The position numbers and the translations under genes are program-made. A DNA stretch of 64,000 nucleotides, taken from positions 107,636 through 171,635 of the forward strand of contig JAFUNR010000004.1 of the NCBI GenBank assembly GCA_017472965.1, given 5' to 3'. Of the stretch, positions 1 through 8,527 are shown in pieces; the stretch's first letter is position 1; every line of letters starts with the position of its first letter. The DNA comes from Oscillospiraceae bacterium (GTDB lineage Bacteria > Bacillota > Clostridia > Oscillospirales > Ruminococcaceae). Under the pieces are notes generated by a model. That model saw only the letters and a list, made by a program, of their open reading frames with translations. It ran no database searches and was not told the origin of the DNA.

Positions 1-80
1 GCCAAAGAGGAACCGTTTTTTTCAATAAAGAAATCTTTTCCCTGTCCGGACAGATTGTTCTATCATATTCCGGCAGTTTG

Positions 81-89
81 TGGTATACT
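81..89 (+). promoter_or_regulatory. polA: Extended -10 promoter of polA
   Basis: TGG followed by TATACT (84-89) forms an extended -10 element about 57 bases before the chosen polA start. A TTGTTC at 55-60 is too far away (23 bases) to act as a normal -35, so recognition would rest on the extended -10. This is a sequence-pattern call only. Confidence 0.5.
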
Positions 90-145
90 TACACTGGAAT
101 GATATCGACCGCTATCCTGTCGGATGCGAAGAAGGGAGCCTTTTT

Positions 146-2725
146 ATGAAACTGCTGGTTCTGGATGGCAACAGTCTGGTCAACCGGGCCTTTTACGGCA
201 TCAAGGTGCTCACCACCCACGACGGCCGTTATACCAATGCCATTTTCGGATTTCTGAATATCCTCACCAAGCTGCGGGAGCTGGAAGCCCCCGATGCGGT
301 GGCCATTGCCTTTGACCTGAAAGCGCCTACCTTCCGTCACAAAATGTACGATGGCTACAAGGCACAGCGCAAGGGGATGCCGGAGGAGCTTGCCCAGCAG
401 ATGCCGGTGCTCAAAGAGCTGCTGGGGTATCTGGGCTATACCTGTATCTCTGCCGAAGGGTGGGAGGCGGATGATATCCTCGGCACGCTGGCCACGGCCT
501 GTGCCGGTGCAGGGGATGAATGTGTGCTGGCCACCGGCGACCGGGACAGCCTGCAGCTGATCGATGAGCACACCCGTGTGCTGCTGGCTACCACCAAGGA
601 AACGGTGGATATGACGGTGGAGGCCGTGCAGGAGAAATACGGCGTCAGCCCCCGTCAGCTTATCGATGTCAAGGCGCTGATGGGCGATACCTCGGATAAT
701 ATCCCCGGCGTACCCGGTATCGGCGAAAAGACCGCGCTGACACTGATCGCAAAATTCGGCACGCTGGACGGCGTGTATGAAAATATCGGCGACCCTGCCA
801 TCAAGCCCGGTATGCGCACCAAGCTGGAATCCGGCCGCGAAAGTGCCTATATGAGCCGTACCCTTGCCGAGATCGTGCGCAATGCACCGGTGCCGCTTGC
901 CGCAGCGGATTACCGTATCGGCGAAGGTGACCGTGCTGCTGCAGCCGATCTGCTCACGCAGCTGGAAATGTACTCTCAGATCGAAAAGCTGGGCCTTGCT
1001 GCGGTGCAGACCGGCATGGAAGCCCTGCTGGAAGCTGCGGACAGCGGCCTGCCGCTTGTCGGTGCAAAGCTGCTGGATGCACAGACGCTGGAAACAGTTG
1101 TCTGCAAAAGCAAGGACAAGCCCTGGTGCCTGCTTGCCGCAGCGGATCGTATCTGGGCGGTGCAGGATGATGCCGTTTTGTGCTGCGCACCGGAGCAGCC
1201 TGCCCTTGCCGCACTGCTTGCGGATACGACGGTGGAAAAACACTGTTTTGATGCCAAATTCTTTGCGCATATCGCACTTGATGCCGGAAAAACGGCAAAA
1301 AATATCACGCTGGACGGTCAGCTGGCCGCCTATCTGATCGACCCCTCCGCGGTGGATTACGCGGTGGAGCATCTGGCAGGCCGCTACCGCGTGCAGCCCG
1401 CGTGGCGAACCGCTGCACCGGACGGCACCGACCCGGGTGCGGCGCCTGCCCTTGCACAGGAAACGCTGCTTGCTTTGAAAAACGACTGTGCGGAAAAGAA
1501 TATGCTGACCCTGCACGATTCCATCGAACTGCCGCTGGCGGGCGTGCTGGCCGGTATGGAGCATGACGGCTTTGCGGTGGATAAAGAGGGGCTGTTTGCC
1601 TTCGGAAATGAGATCAAAACGCAGCTGAAGACTCATCTGGATAACATTTATTCCATGGTAGGGCACGAATTCAACCTGAATTCTCCCAAACAGCTGGGCG
1701 AGGTGCTGTTTGATGAGCTGGGCCTGCCCACCCGCAAAAAGACCAAAAGCGGCTATTCCACCAATGCCGAAACGCTGGAAAGTCTGCGCAAATACCATCC
1801 CGTCATCGAGGAGATCCTGCAGTACCGTGTGTACCAGAAGCTGGATTCCACCTATGTGGAGGGCTTGCTGAAAAAGATCGAACCGGACGGACGCATCCGT
1901 TCCACCTTCAATCAGACCGAGACCCGTACCGGACGCATTTCCTCCGGTGAACCCAATTTACAGAATATCCCCGTGCGCACCCCGCTGGGCAGCCAGATGC
2001 GCCGCTTCTTTGTGGCTGCCCCCGGCAAGGTGCTGGTGGATGCCGACTATTCCCAGATCGAGCTGCGGCTGCTGGCGCACATCAGCGGCGACGAGGCCAT
2101 GAAAGAGGCTTTCCTCACCGGCGCGGATATCCACCGCTCCACCGCTGCCCGGGTCTACAATATGCCGGAGGAGATGATCACCCCCGCGCTGCGCTCCTCG
2201 GCCAAGGCGGTGAATTTCGGCATCGTCTACGGCATCGGCGCTTTCAGCCTTTCCAAGGATATCGGCGTTTCCGTCAAGGAGGCCGAGGCTTTCATCAACA
2301 GCTATTTCGCCAGCTTCCCCAAGGTCAAGCAGTATATGGATGACACCGTGGAGCAGGGCCGGCAGCAGGGTTATGTCACCACCCTGTACAACCGCCGCCG
2401 CAACCTGCCGGAGCTTGCCAACAGCAATTTCAATGTGCGCGAGCTGGGCAAGCGCATGGCGATGAACACCCCTATTCAGGGCACCGCGGCGGATATCATC
2501 AAGATCGCTATGGTGCGTGTGGCGCAGCGGCTGGAGGCCGAAGCACTGCAGGCCCGTTTGATCCTGCAGGTGCACGATGAGCTGATCGTGGAGTGTCCCA
2601 TAGCCGAGCAGGCACAGGTGGAGAGCATCCTGCGCGAGGAGATGGAGCGTGCCGCCGACCTGAGCGTGCCGCTGGCCGCCGATGTACACGCCGGCGCCAC
2701 ATGGTATGCGGCGAAAGGGGAGTGA
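146..2725 (+). CDS. polA: DNA polymerase I
   Basis: Family A DNA polymerase, 859 residues, acting in Okazaki fragment maturation and repair synthesis. The N-terminal 290 residues form a 5'-3' exonuclease (MKLLVLDGNSLVNRAFYG, later GVPGIGEKTA helix-hairpin-helix). The C-terminal half holds the polymerase motifs: A (DADYSQIELRLLAH, about residue 632), B (RSSAKAVNFGIVYG, about 683) and C (QVHDE, about 808). The central segment aligns by position with the 3'-5' exonuclease, but its acidic DxE motif is absent (the region reads KPWCLLAAADRIW), so proofreading is probably lost as in Bacillus Pol I. The open frame extends upstream to 80, but ATG 146 follows GAAGGGAG and starts the conserved exonuclease sequence. 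rimI follows 4 bases after the stop. Confidence 0.96.
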   Translation: MKLLVLDGNSLVNRAFYGIKVLTTHDGRYTNAIFGFLNILTKLRELEAPDAVAIAFDLKAPTFRHKMYDGYKAQRKGMPEELAQQMPVLKELLGYLGYTCISAEGWEADDILGTLATACAGAGDECVLATGDRDSLQLIDEHTRVLLATTKETVDMTVEAVQEKYGVSPRQLIDVKALMGDTSDNIPGVPGIGEKTALTLIAKFGTLDGVYENIGDPAIKPGMRTKLESGRESAYMSRTLAEIVRNAPVPLAAADYRIGEGDRAAAADLLTQLEMYSQIEKLGLAAVQTGMEALLEAADSGLPLVGAKLLDAQTLETVVCKSKDKPWCLLAAADRIWAVQDDAVLCCAPEQPALAALLADTTVEKHCFDAKFFAHIALDAGKTAKNITLDGQLAAYLIDPSAVDYAVEHLAGRYRVQPAWRTAAPDGTDPGAAPALAQETLLALKNDCAEKNMLTLHDSIELPLAGVLAGMEHDGFAVDKEGLFAFGNEIKTQLKTHLDNIYSMVGHEFNLNSPKQLGEVLFDELGLPTRKKTKSGYSTNAETLESLRKYHPVIEEILQYRVYQKLDSTYVEGLLKKIEPDGRIRSTFNQTETRTGRISSGEPNLQNIPVRTPLGSQMRRFFVAAPGKVLVDADYSQIELRLLAHISGDEAMKEAFLTGADIHRSTAARVYNMPEEMITPALRSSAKAVNFGIVYGIGAFSLSKDIGVSVKEAEAFINSYFASFPKVKQYMDDTVEQGRQQGYVTTLYNRRRNLPELANSNFNVRELGKRMAMNTPIQGTAADIIKIAMVRVAQRLEAEALQARLILQVHDELIVECPIAEQAQVESILREEMERAADLSVPLAADVHAGATWYAAKGE

Positions 2726-2729
2726 GCCC

Positions 2730-3191
2730 GTGCTGACGGTTCGTAAAATGCAGCCGGCAGATGTGCCCGCCGCCGCTGTTATCGAGTGCAGTGCCCCCGA
2801 TCCGTGGAATGAAAAGCAGCTTGCGGAGGAATTGCAAAGCGATTTTTCCCGCAACCTTGTGCTGTGCGAGCAGCGGGATGGCGTGGAATGCATTCTGGGT
2901 CTCTGCAGCGCCCAGACCGCTGCGGGCGAGGCCACCCTCAACGCCATCACTGTGGACCCCGCCGCCCGCGGCCGGGGCTGCGGCGCAGTGCTGCTGAATG
3001 CCCTGCTGGAAAGCCTTGCCGCCGAAGGTGTGAGTGAGGTGTATCTGGAGGTGCGTACACAGAACGCCCCTGCGATCGCGCTGTATGAAAAAACAGGCTT
3101 TGTCCGCACCGGTCTGCGCAAGCGTTTTTATAAGAATCCGCCGGATGATGCCGTCACCATGAAAAAAGAACTGCCCGCAGCGGGCGGCTGA
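2730..3191 (+). CDS. rimI: Ribosomal protein alanine N-acetyltransferase (GNAT)
   Basis: GNAT-fold acetyltransferase of 153 residues. RimI acetylates the N-terminal alanine of ribosomal protein S18. The acetyl-CoA binding segment is visible as VDPAARGRGCGAVLLNALL, followed by the family's typical EVRTQNAPAIALYEKTGF and RKRFYKNP. The GTG start at 2730 is chosen because AAAGGGGAG ends just upstream; longer frames run back into polA. In many Firmicutes rimI sits directly before tsaD, and here tsaD is the next intact gene, but two gene remnants have come between them. Confidence 0.85.
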   Translation: MLTVRKMQPADVPAAAVIECSAPDPWNEKQLAEELQSDFSRNLVLCEQRDGVECILGLCSAQTAAGEATLNAITVDPAARGRGCGAVLLNALLESLAAEGVSEVYLEVRTQNAPAIALYEKTGFVRTGLRKRFYKNPPDDAVTMKKELPAAGG

Positions 3192-3194
3192 ACG

Positions 3195-3434
3195 GTATAC
3201 GATCTGCCCGCGCTCAAGCAGGCGTTCGCCGGCCGGCTCTGCTTCTGGGGCGGCATCTCCACCCAGCGGGATCTGCCCGTGCTTGCCCCACAGCAGCTTG
3301 CCGAAACAGTGCGGCAGACCGCTGCTGTGATGGGCAGGGGCGGCGGGTACATTCTTGCGCCCACCCACGCCCTTCCGCAGGATGTTCCGCCCGAAAATGT
3401 GCTTGCTCTGCTGGAAATCTTTCGAAATTTGTAA
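3195..3434 (+). pseudogene. C-terminal remnant of a uroporphyrinogen decarboxylase-like gene
   Basis: An open stretch of 79 codons with no start codon, beginning right after the rimI stop and ending in TAA at 3432-3434. It encodes LCFWGGISTQRDLP, then GRGGGYILAPTHALPQDVP and PENVLALLEIF. This matches the final barrel strands and C-terminus of the uroporphyrinogen decarboxylase / MtaA-CmuA methyltransferase superfamily, where a WGGIdtQ motif and GGyilaptHnip..vp.eNv motif are characteristic. A complete family member is about 340 residues, so roughly three quarters is missing. It is read as a decaying fragment, not a functional gene. Confidence 0.75.
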
Positions 3435-3486
3435 AATGGTGCAATAAATATACATATAGTATATGCTTTGCGGGAGGCGGATACAG

Positions 3487-3853
3487 ATGAAAGCTGAAAT
3501 ATTTGCGCATCCTGCCTATCGGATCGGCGCGGTGGATCCCCGTATCTTCGGTTCTTTTGTGAAGCATCCGGGCCGCTGCGGATCATGTCCGGCAGGTAAT
3601 GCACTCCAAAAAGACGATGTATCTCTCCTTTGTGGATGAGGACATGGAATTCCGCTGCGATCTGTCCGCTTTCGGTGCAAAGAAAGTTGCGGAGCAGATC
3701 GTCATGAACAGCGAGGATGTCAGCGCCTTCAACACACCGGATGCCCCGCAGACCGTTGCTCCGAAAAATGGCGGCGATGCTGCTGCGCAGAATGGTGTTG
3801 TCACGGCCATACTGGAGAAGCATTCGTGGAATGTGATCCGGATAAAGCTTTAA
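3487..3853 (+). pseudogene. Collapsed GH51 alpha-L-arabinofuranosidase gene
   Basis: A ribosome binding site (GGGAGGCGG) and ATG at 3487 start a frame reading MKAEIFAHPAYRIGAVDPRI then FGSFVKHPGRC, the usual N-terminus of GH51 enzymes (Rx(Y/F)GSFvEHlGR). The frame then shifts. From 3599 the next frame carries SKKTMYLSF, which in intact enzymes lies past the middle, shortly before the nucleophile region, followed directly by the C-terminal beta-sandwich segment (VAEQIVMNSEDVSAFNTP and KHSWNVIRIKL). An intact gene is about 500 codons; both catalytic glutamates are gone. At least two internal deletions and one frameshift are needed to explain this. The 84-codon frame 3599-3853 is not expected to be a real gene. 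Confidence 0.8.
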
Positions 3854-3946
3854 AAAGAATTGTGTACCCGCTGCGCAGTGCGGCGGAAAAACAGACTTTC
3901 CGTATAACAGAATCATTTTCAAAGTAATCCGAAAGGACGGGTTTTT

Positions 3947-4957
3947 ATGTATATCCTTGGTATTGAAACCAGCTGCGATGAAACCGCTGCCGCCGTGGTG
4001 GAGGATGGCCGCATCCTGCACAGCAATGTGATCGCCAGCTCTGCCGCCGAGCAGAATCTGTACGGCGGCGTGGTGCCGGAGATCGCCAGCCGCCGCCATA
4101 TCGAAAACATCAGCGCCGTGGCCGATGCCGCCATGAAAGAGGCAGGTCTTACTCCGCAGCAGCTGGATGCGGTGGCCGTCACCTTTGCACCGGGGCTCAT
4201 CGGTGCTGTTCTGGTGGGCACCAACTACGCAAAGGGTCTTGCCTATGCCGCCGCAAAGCCGCTGGTGCCGGTGCACCATCTGCGCGGGCACATTGCGGCG
4301 CTGTACCTGACCTATCCCGAGCTGAAGCCGCCGTTTCTGTGCCTTGTGGCCAGCGGCGGTCACAGCCACATCGTGCAGGTGGAAAGCTATACAAAGTTCC
4401 GTGTGCTGGGCCGTACGGTGGATGATGCCGCCGGTGAAGCCTTTGACAAGGTCGCCCGCACGCTGGGGCTGGGGTATCCCGGCGGTCCTGCCGTCAGCAA
4501 GGCGGCTGTCGGCGGTGATATCCGCGGCTACACACTGCCCACACCCCATGTGGAGGGTAAATACAATGTCAGCTTCTCCGGCCTGAAAACCGCCGTGCTG
4601 AATGTCATCAATCAGTGTGCCATGAAGGGTGAGGAGCTGCGCACCGCCGATCTGGCGGCCTCCTTCCAGTTCCGCATCACAGATATTCTGGCGGAAAAGC
4701 TGCTGCTGGCCGCAAAGGATGCCGGTGCAAAAACACTGTGCGTGGCCGGCGGCGTGGCGGCAAACGCCCTGCTGCGTGAAAACCTGACAAAGCAGTGCAA
4801 AAAGCAGGGTATAACGCTGTACCTGCCGGAGCTTGCCTTCTGCGGCGACAACGCCGCCATGATCGCCGCACAGGGCTATTACGAGCTGCTGGCCGGCAAC
4901 ACCGCCGGTCTGGATCTGAACAGCCTGCCCACTCTGCCCATCGATTACAGAGAGTGA
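3947..4957 (+). CDS. tsaD: tRNA N6-adenosine threonylcarbamoyltransferase
   Basis: TsaD (Kae1/Gcp family), 336 residues, the usual length. It transfers threonylcarbamoyl from TC-AMP to A37 of ANN-decoding tRNAs, working with TsaB and TsaE in the cytoplasm. The ASKHA nucleotide-binding start MYILGIETSCDETAAAVV is present, metal ligands H111 and H115 lie in VHHLRGH, and GGHSHIV, VSFSGLKTAV and AGGVAANALLR follow. ATG 3947 is preceded by GAAAGGAC. tsaB and tsaE are not in the window. Confidence 0.97.
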   Translation: MYILGIETSCDETAAAVVEDGRILHSNVIASSAAEQNLYGGVVPEIASRRHIENISAVADAAMKEAGLTPQQLDAVAVTFAPGLIGAVLVGTNYAKGLAYAAAKPLVPVHHLRGHIAALYLTYPELKPPFLCLVASGGHSHIVQVESYTKFRVLGRTVDDAAGEAFDKVARTLGLGYPGGPAVSKAAVGGDIRGYTLPTPHVEGKYNVSFSGLKTAVLNVINQCAMKGEELRTADLAASFQFRITDILAEKLLLAAKDAGAKTLCVAGGVAANALLRENLTKQCKKQGITLYLPELAFCGDNAAMIAAQGYYELLAGNTAGLDLNSLPTLPIDYRE

Positions 4958-5095
4958 CATTTTTCACCGCTGCGAAGCAGCAGGGGGGCTGCCCTGCTTT
5001 GAAATACGGCGCGTCTGACCTTACCCTTTCCTTTCTGACGAACAGCCGATGCTCTTTTAATAACACAAAATATATCATAGCAAGGAGTATCGATT

Positions 5096-5719
5096 ATGCT
5101 GAACAGTAAAGGCTTCGATCTGTGGGCGGGCGGTTATGATCGCAGCGTTCAGATCAGTGAAGAAGAGAATACCTATCCCTTTGCGGGATACAAAAATGTA
5201 CTGAACACAGTTTACGGCGCTATCCGCAGCGCGGCTGCCATGCGGGTGCTGGATGTGGGCATCGGCACCGGCGTGCTGGCAAAGCGGCTTTATGAGGACG
5301 GTTATAGCATCACCGGCGTGGATTTTTCCACAGAGATGCTGCACATCGCCGGTGAAAAAATGCCCGGGGCACGGCTGGTGTGCCATGATTTTTCCACAGG
5401 GTTGCCGCCGCAGCTGACGGCAGAGCGCTTTGATGCCGTTGTGTGTACCTATGCCATCCACCATCTGACCGATGCACAGAAGCCGGTCTTTATCCGGCAT
5501 CTGCTGGCGATGCTTGCACCGGGCGGCCTGCTGCTGATCGGCGACGTGGCCTTTCACGATCGCGCCGCGCTGGAGCGCTGCCGCACACAGTGCGGACAGG
5601 AATGGGACGACGAGGAATTCTATCCCGTTGCACAAGAGTTGCAGTGTGTTTTTCCGGAACTTCATTTTGAACAGATCTCTTTCTGCGCCGGTGTGTTTGC
5701 GCTGCGCAGGGAAGAGTAA
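5096..5719 (+). CDS. Class I SAM-dependent methyltransferase
   Basis: A 207-residue Rossmann-fold methyltransferase. The SAM-binding motif I is VLDVGIGTGVLA at residues 51-62; motif II/III region reads GVDFSTEMLHIA, and motif IV reads FDAVVCTYAIHHL, followed by LAPGGLLLIGDV. The N-terminus (FDLWAGGYDRSV) resembles the YrrT/UbiE-like group, whose members act on small molecules, but the substrate cannot be read from the sequence. AAGGAG lies 9 bases before ATG 5096. A strong hairpin terminator follows. Confidence 0.85.
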   Translation: MLNSKGFDLWAGGYDRSVQISEEENTYPFAGYKNVLNTVYGAIRSAAAMRVLDVGIGTGVLAKRLYEDGYSITGVDFSTEMLHIAGEKMPGARLVCHDFSTGLPPQLTAERFDAVVCTYAIHHLTDAQKPVFIRHLLAMLAPGGLLLIGDVAFHDRAALERCRTQCGQEWDDEEFYPVAQELQCVFPELHFEQISFCAGVFALRREE

Positions 5720-5738
5720 TCCGAAGAAAGCAAATGAG

Positions 5739-5784
5739 AAACTCCCGCTTTCGCCGTGTTGACGGAAGCGGGAGTTTTATTTTA
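5739..5784. terminator. Bidirectional intrinsic terminator between methyltransferase and PL8 lyase
   Basis: Inverted repeat AAACTCCCGCTT (5739-5750) / AAGCGGGAGTTT (5766-5777), followed on the plus strand by TTATTTTAT and preceded by A-rich sequence. It lies between two convergent genes and could serve both. Confidence 0.8.
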
Positions 5785-5819
5785 TGTGAAGGTTTGCGGG
5801 GGTGCCTTTTCGGATGGCA

Positions 5820-8195
5820 TTAATCCGCGGCGGTAAATTCCGCGCGGAGCGTTTCGCCCTGTGCATCGGAAAAATCAAAGGTCAACTCCGTCTTTTCCGC
5901 TTCGCAGACCGCGGCAATGCGCGGATCGGCACTGCTTATGGTCAGCGCCCTGTCGATGCACAGCTGTACGGCGGACTCTTTCTGCGACGGCTCGGATACG
6001 GCGATCTGTACCCCGCCGTCAGTCTCCTTCAGCATGACGATGCAGGGAGTATCCGCTGTGATGCCGCAGCAGCTTCCCGCCTGCCAGAACACCATGGCAG
6101 TGATCCCCAGCGTCTTTTCCCGCACTGCGTGCAGCGCTTCGCTGCAGTGCAGAAGCTCCACATCCGGCGATTCACTGTATGCGGCGGTCTCGGCGGCGGT
6201 CCTGCCGGGCAGCATCACATAGGCATAGGCGGCATTCTGCGGCTTCAGCCCGTGCGAAAGCCACAGCTCAAAGAACTGTCGTTCGCCCTCCGTCACATGG
6301 AGGACGGCATTGCCGCCGGCGGGCAGATAATAGCCGCCGAAGCAGCCCAGATGCACCCAGCGCGGCTGCAGCTGCAGCTCTGTGTGCAGGGCATCGTTTT
6401 TATAAAGGATGCCGTCCGCCGTGATATCCCCGCCGGCAGGCTCTTTCGAGAAGAAAAGCCCGCGGTTATCGATGTAGGTGTTGACGGGATATTCGTTGGT
6501 GGTGCAGATCGCAGAGCCCAGTGCGACCACCTCGTCGTCAAACATGAACCAGGATTTTCTTGCGCTCAGGTCGGAGAAGATCTGCGGATAGCCGCCGCCG
6601 ACACCCACATCCTCCTGAATATCCGGTTCCTCGTGGTGGTATGCCTCAAAATCCATGGCCGCGGCAATATACCGCCCGTCCATTTCGGCGCCGCCCACAA
6701 AATCACGACCGCCCATGATGTACCGCTGAATGCTGGCAGGCTCGCGTTTGCGGGTATCCTCGGTGGTACCGGGCAGCCGGTGCATATTGGCGTAGGGCAG
6801 GGGACTTCTGGGGCGTACGGAAGGCCGCGACTGGTTGAAGTATGCATCGCCGAATTCATCCTGCAGGCCGTCTGTCAGGCCAGTGTAAATATACAGGGTA
6901 CCGTCACCCTGATACCAGCCCTCCTCGTTATCGTGGTTGATGCACTCATACCGGCCGATGCGGGTGGAGGACATATTCAGCGATACAGCATATTTTCTGC
7001 CGTGCGGGTCTTTGCGGTGCTGCACTGCCCGGTCGGTCAGGTAGCGCATCATGCCTCTTTCATAGGCGGGCACATCGCCGTCCTCCTCCAGCACGGTGAG
7101 CAGCCGCTGGGCCAGAAAGACACTGTTGAGCGAAGCGATCACGGCATCGGCGTTTTTGCGCGGCACATTCTGCCGGATGATCTGCTTCAGCACGCGGTCC
7201 TCCTCACTGCCGAAGCTTCCCAGCAGGAAAAGTGCACCCGCAAGTGCAGACCGTCCGCAGGAGATGCCTTCACCCGGCCCTCTGCCGCAGTAGCCGGAGA
7301 AAAAGACTCCGTTGTGCAGAAGAGGGCGGAAGGTGTGATCCATCCAGAGGAACTGGTTGTAGACCTCTTCGCTGTTGACCTCGAATTTCGTTCCGGCCAG
7401 GATCGAGGCGGTACAGATCAGTCGATTGATGAGGACGGATGTACCGTACATCCCCTCCATGGCGTGCGGGCCGTGGGTAAGGTAGGAGTAATCCTCCATA
7501 ACGCCGCCGTTCATAACATCCTCTCCCGGCTGCAGGATCTTGTCCAGATCCTCCAGACACTGCAGCATCAGCAGCGGATCCTCCTTCAGTACGGCAGCTT
7601 CGGTGACCACATACGAGCGGGTATTGGCATACGGGAGCTGCTTGCCGGTGCGGCTGACGGTGCGGATGTAATCAAAGGGCATCAGATATTTATATATTGC
7701 GCTGCGGGGCAGCTCTCCGTCAAGCACCGTCAGAGTATCACACAGAAAACCGGGCACCTGCACATACCACTCCCACCAGTTGTGAAGAAAAACGCTTCGC
7801 CAGCCGGTGCCGTCGATCTCGGCCATGCCGTAATAGTGGTTGTACAGCCATTCGATCGCATACAGGATATCCTCTTTCAGCCCTGCATCTTTGTGAAGCG
7901 CTGTTCCGCAGGTGCCCCACGCCTGTGCCATATTCCACAGATGTCTGTACTGTGCGCCCATTTCATGGGTCTCTTTCACAGGCTCGGTGCCGAAAAGCAC
8001 CTGCGCATCCGCATTTCTGTTCATGGCCTGCAGGGAGGCCTGCGCCTTTTGTGTGATGTGATCCAGCAGCCGCCTGACCGCGGGCTCGTTCACACGGTTG
8101 GTCTCGTCACCTGTCAGGAAGTTTCTCCATTTTTTTCGGATCAGTGCAAAATCGGCCGATGAGATATTGGCGGTATCCACAACATTCCGGATCAA
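5820..8195 (-). CDS. Polysaccharide lyase family 8 (hyaluronate/chondroitin lyase-like), cytoplasmic
   Basis: 791 residues with the PL8 architecture: an alpha/alpha toroid (about 1-350) then beta-sandwich domains. Counting from the TTG start, the aromatic patch NWWEW is at 139-143, the conserved Asn in ANTRSYV at about 191, the catalytic His in DYSYLTHG at about 241 and the Tyr in EGMYG at about 250. Known PL8 enzymes cleave hyaluronan, chondroitin or xanthan by beta-elimination. No signal peptide is visible, which is unusual since most PL8 enzymes are secreted; it may act on imported oligosaccharides. TTG 8195 is chosen over ATG 8225 because the GAAAGGAGC site (8206-8214) lies between them. 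Promoter at 8281-8309. Confidence 0.85.
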   Translation of the reverse strand: MIRNVVDTANISSADFALIRKKWRNFLTGDETNRVNEPAVRRLLDHITQKAQASLQAMNRNADAQVLFGTEPVKETHEMGAQYRHLWNMAQAWGTCGTALHKDAGLKEDILYAIEWLYNHYYGMAEIDGTGWRSVFLHNWWEWYVQVPGFLCDTLTVLDGELPRSAIYKYLMPFDYIRTVSRTGKQLPYANTRSYVVTEAAVLKEDPLLMLQCLEDLDKILQPGEDVMNGGVMEDYSYLTHGPHAMEGMYGTSVLINRLICTASILAGTKFEVNSEEVYNQFLWMDHTFRPLLHNGVFFSGYCGRGPGEGISCGRSALAGALFLLGSFGSEEDRVLKQIIRQNVPRKNADAVIASLNSVFLAQRLLTVLEEDGDVPAYERGMMRYLTDRAVQHRKDPHGRKYAVSLNMSSTRIGRYECINHDNEEGWYQGDGTLYIYTGLTDGLQDEFGDAYFNQSRPSVRPRSPLPYANMHRLPGTTEDTRKREPASIQRYIMGGRDFVGGAEMDGRYIAAAMDFEAYHHEEPDIQEDVGVGGGYPQIFSDLSARKSWFMFDDEVVALGSAICTTNEYPVNTYIDNRGLFFSKEPAGGDITADGILYKNDALHTELQLQPRWVHLGCFGGYYLPAGGNAVLHVTEGERQFFELWLSHGLKPQNAAYAYVMLPGRTAAETAAYSESPDVELLHCSEALHAVREKTLGITAMVFWQAGSCCGITADTPCIVMLKETDGGVQIAVSEPSQKESAVQLCIDRALTISSADPRIAAVCEAEKTELTFDFSDAQGETLRAEFTAAD

Positions 8196-8280
8196 AAATA
8201 CGCACGCTCCTTTCTTCGGGTGCAAGCAGTAAAGAGGGGGAGTTTCCGTCGCGGCGCTCCCTTGGTAGCACTGTGTTTAT

Positions 8281-8309
8281 AACATAGCACAGCGCAAAAA
8301 AATTGTCAA
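8281..8309 (-). promoter_or_regulatory. Promoter of the PL8 lyase gene
   Basis: On the minus strand, TTGACA (8309-8304) and TATGTT (8286-8281) are separated by 17 bases. It lies about 85 bases upstream of the TTG start and diverges from the pckG promoter in the same 332-base intergenic region, which otherwise shows nothing recognisable. Confidence 0.65.
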
Positions 8310-8406
8310 TGCGCAGCATCCGCGCTGCTGGCGGACAAAAAATGCGGACAAAATTCCATCTTTTTTGTACAAAATAAAAATTTCGAAAAAATTCACGCAA
8401 AAAGGC

Positions 8407-8435
8407 TTGATAAACCTTTAACAGACCGCTATAAT
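8407..8435 (+). promoter_or_regulatory. pckG: Promoter of pckG
   Basis: TTGATA (8407-8412) and a perfect TATAAT (8430-8435) with a 17-base spacer, about 90 bases before the pckG start. Confidence 0.8.
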
Positions 8436-8527
8436 GATATTCAGGGAAATATGGGTCTGCTGTATGCAGCCCGCATCCTGAGGGAAGAAGTAAGCAAATT
8501 CCATTATTATAAGGAAAGGTGATAAAC

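Noticed and set aside
3599-3853. 84-codon hypothetical gene
   Set aside because: Its translation matches internal and C-terminal pieces of GH51 enzymes and has no ribosome binding site; treated as part of a pseudogene.
3128-4960. 610-codon minus-strand frame across tsaD and the gene remnants
   Set aside because: No motif and no ribosome binding site; tsaD on the plus strand explains the region.
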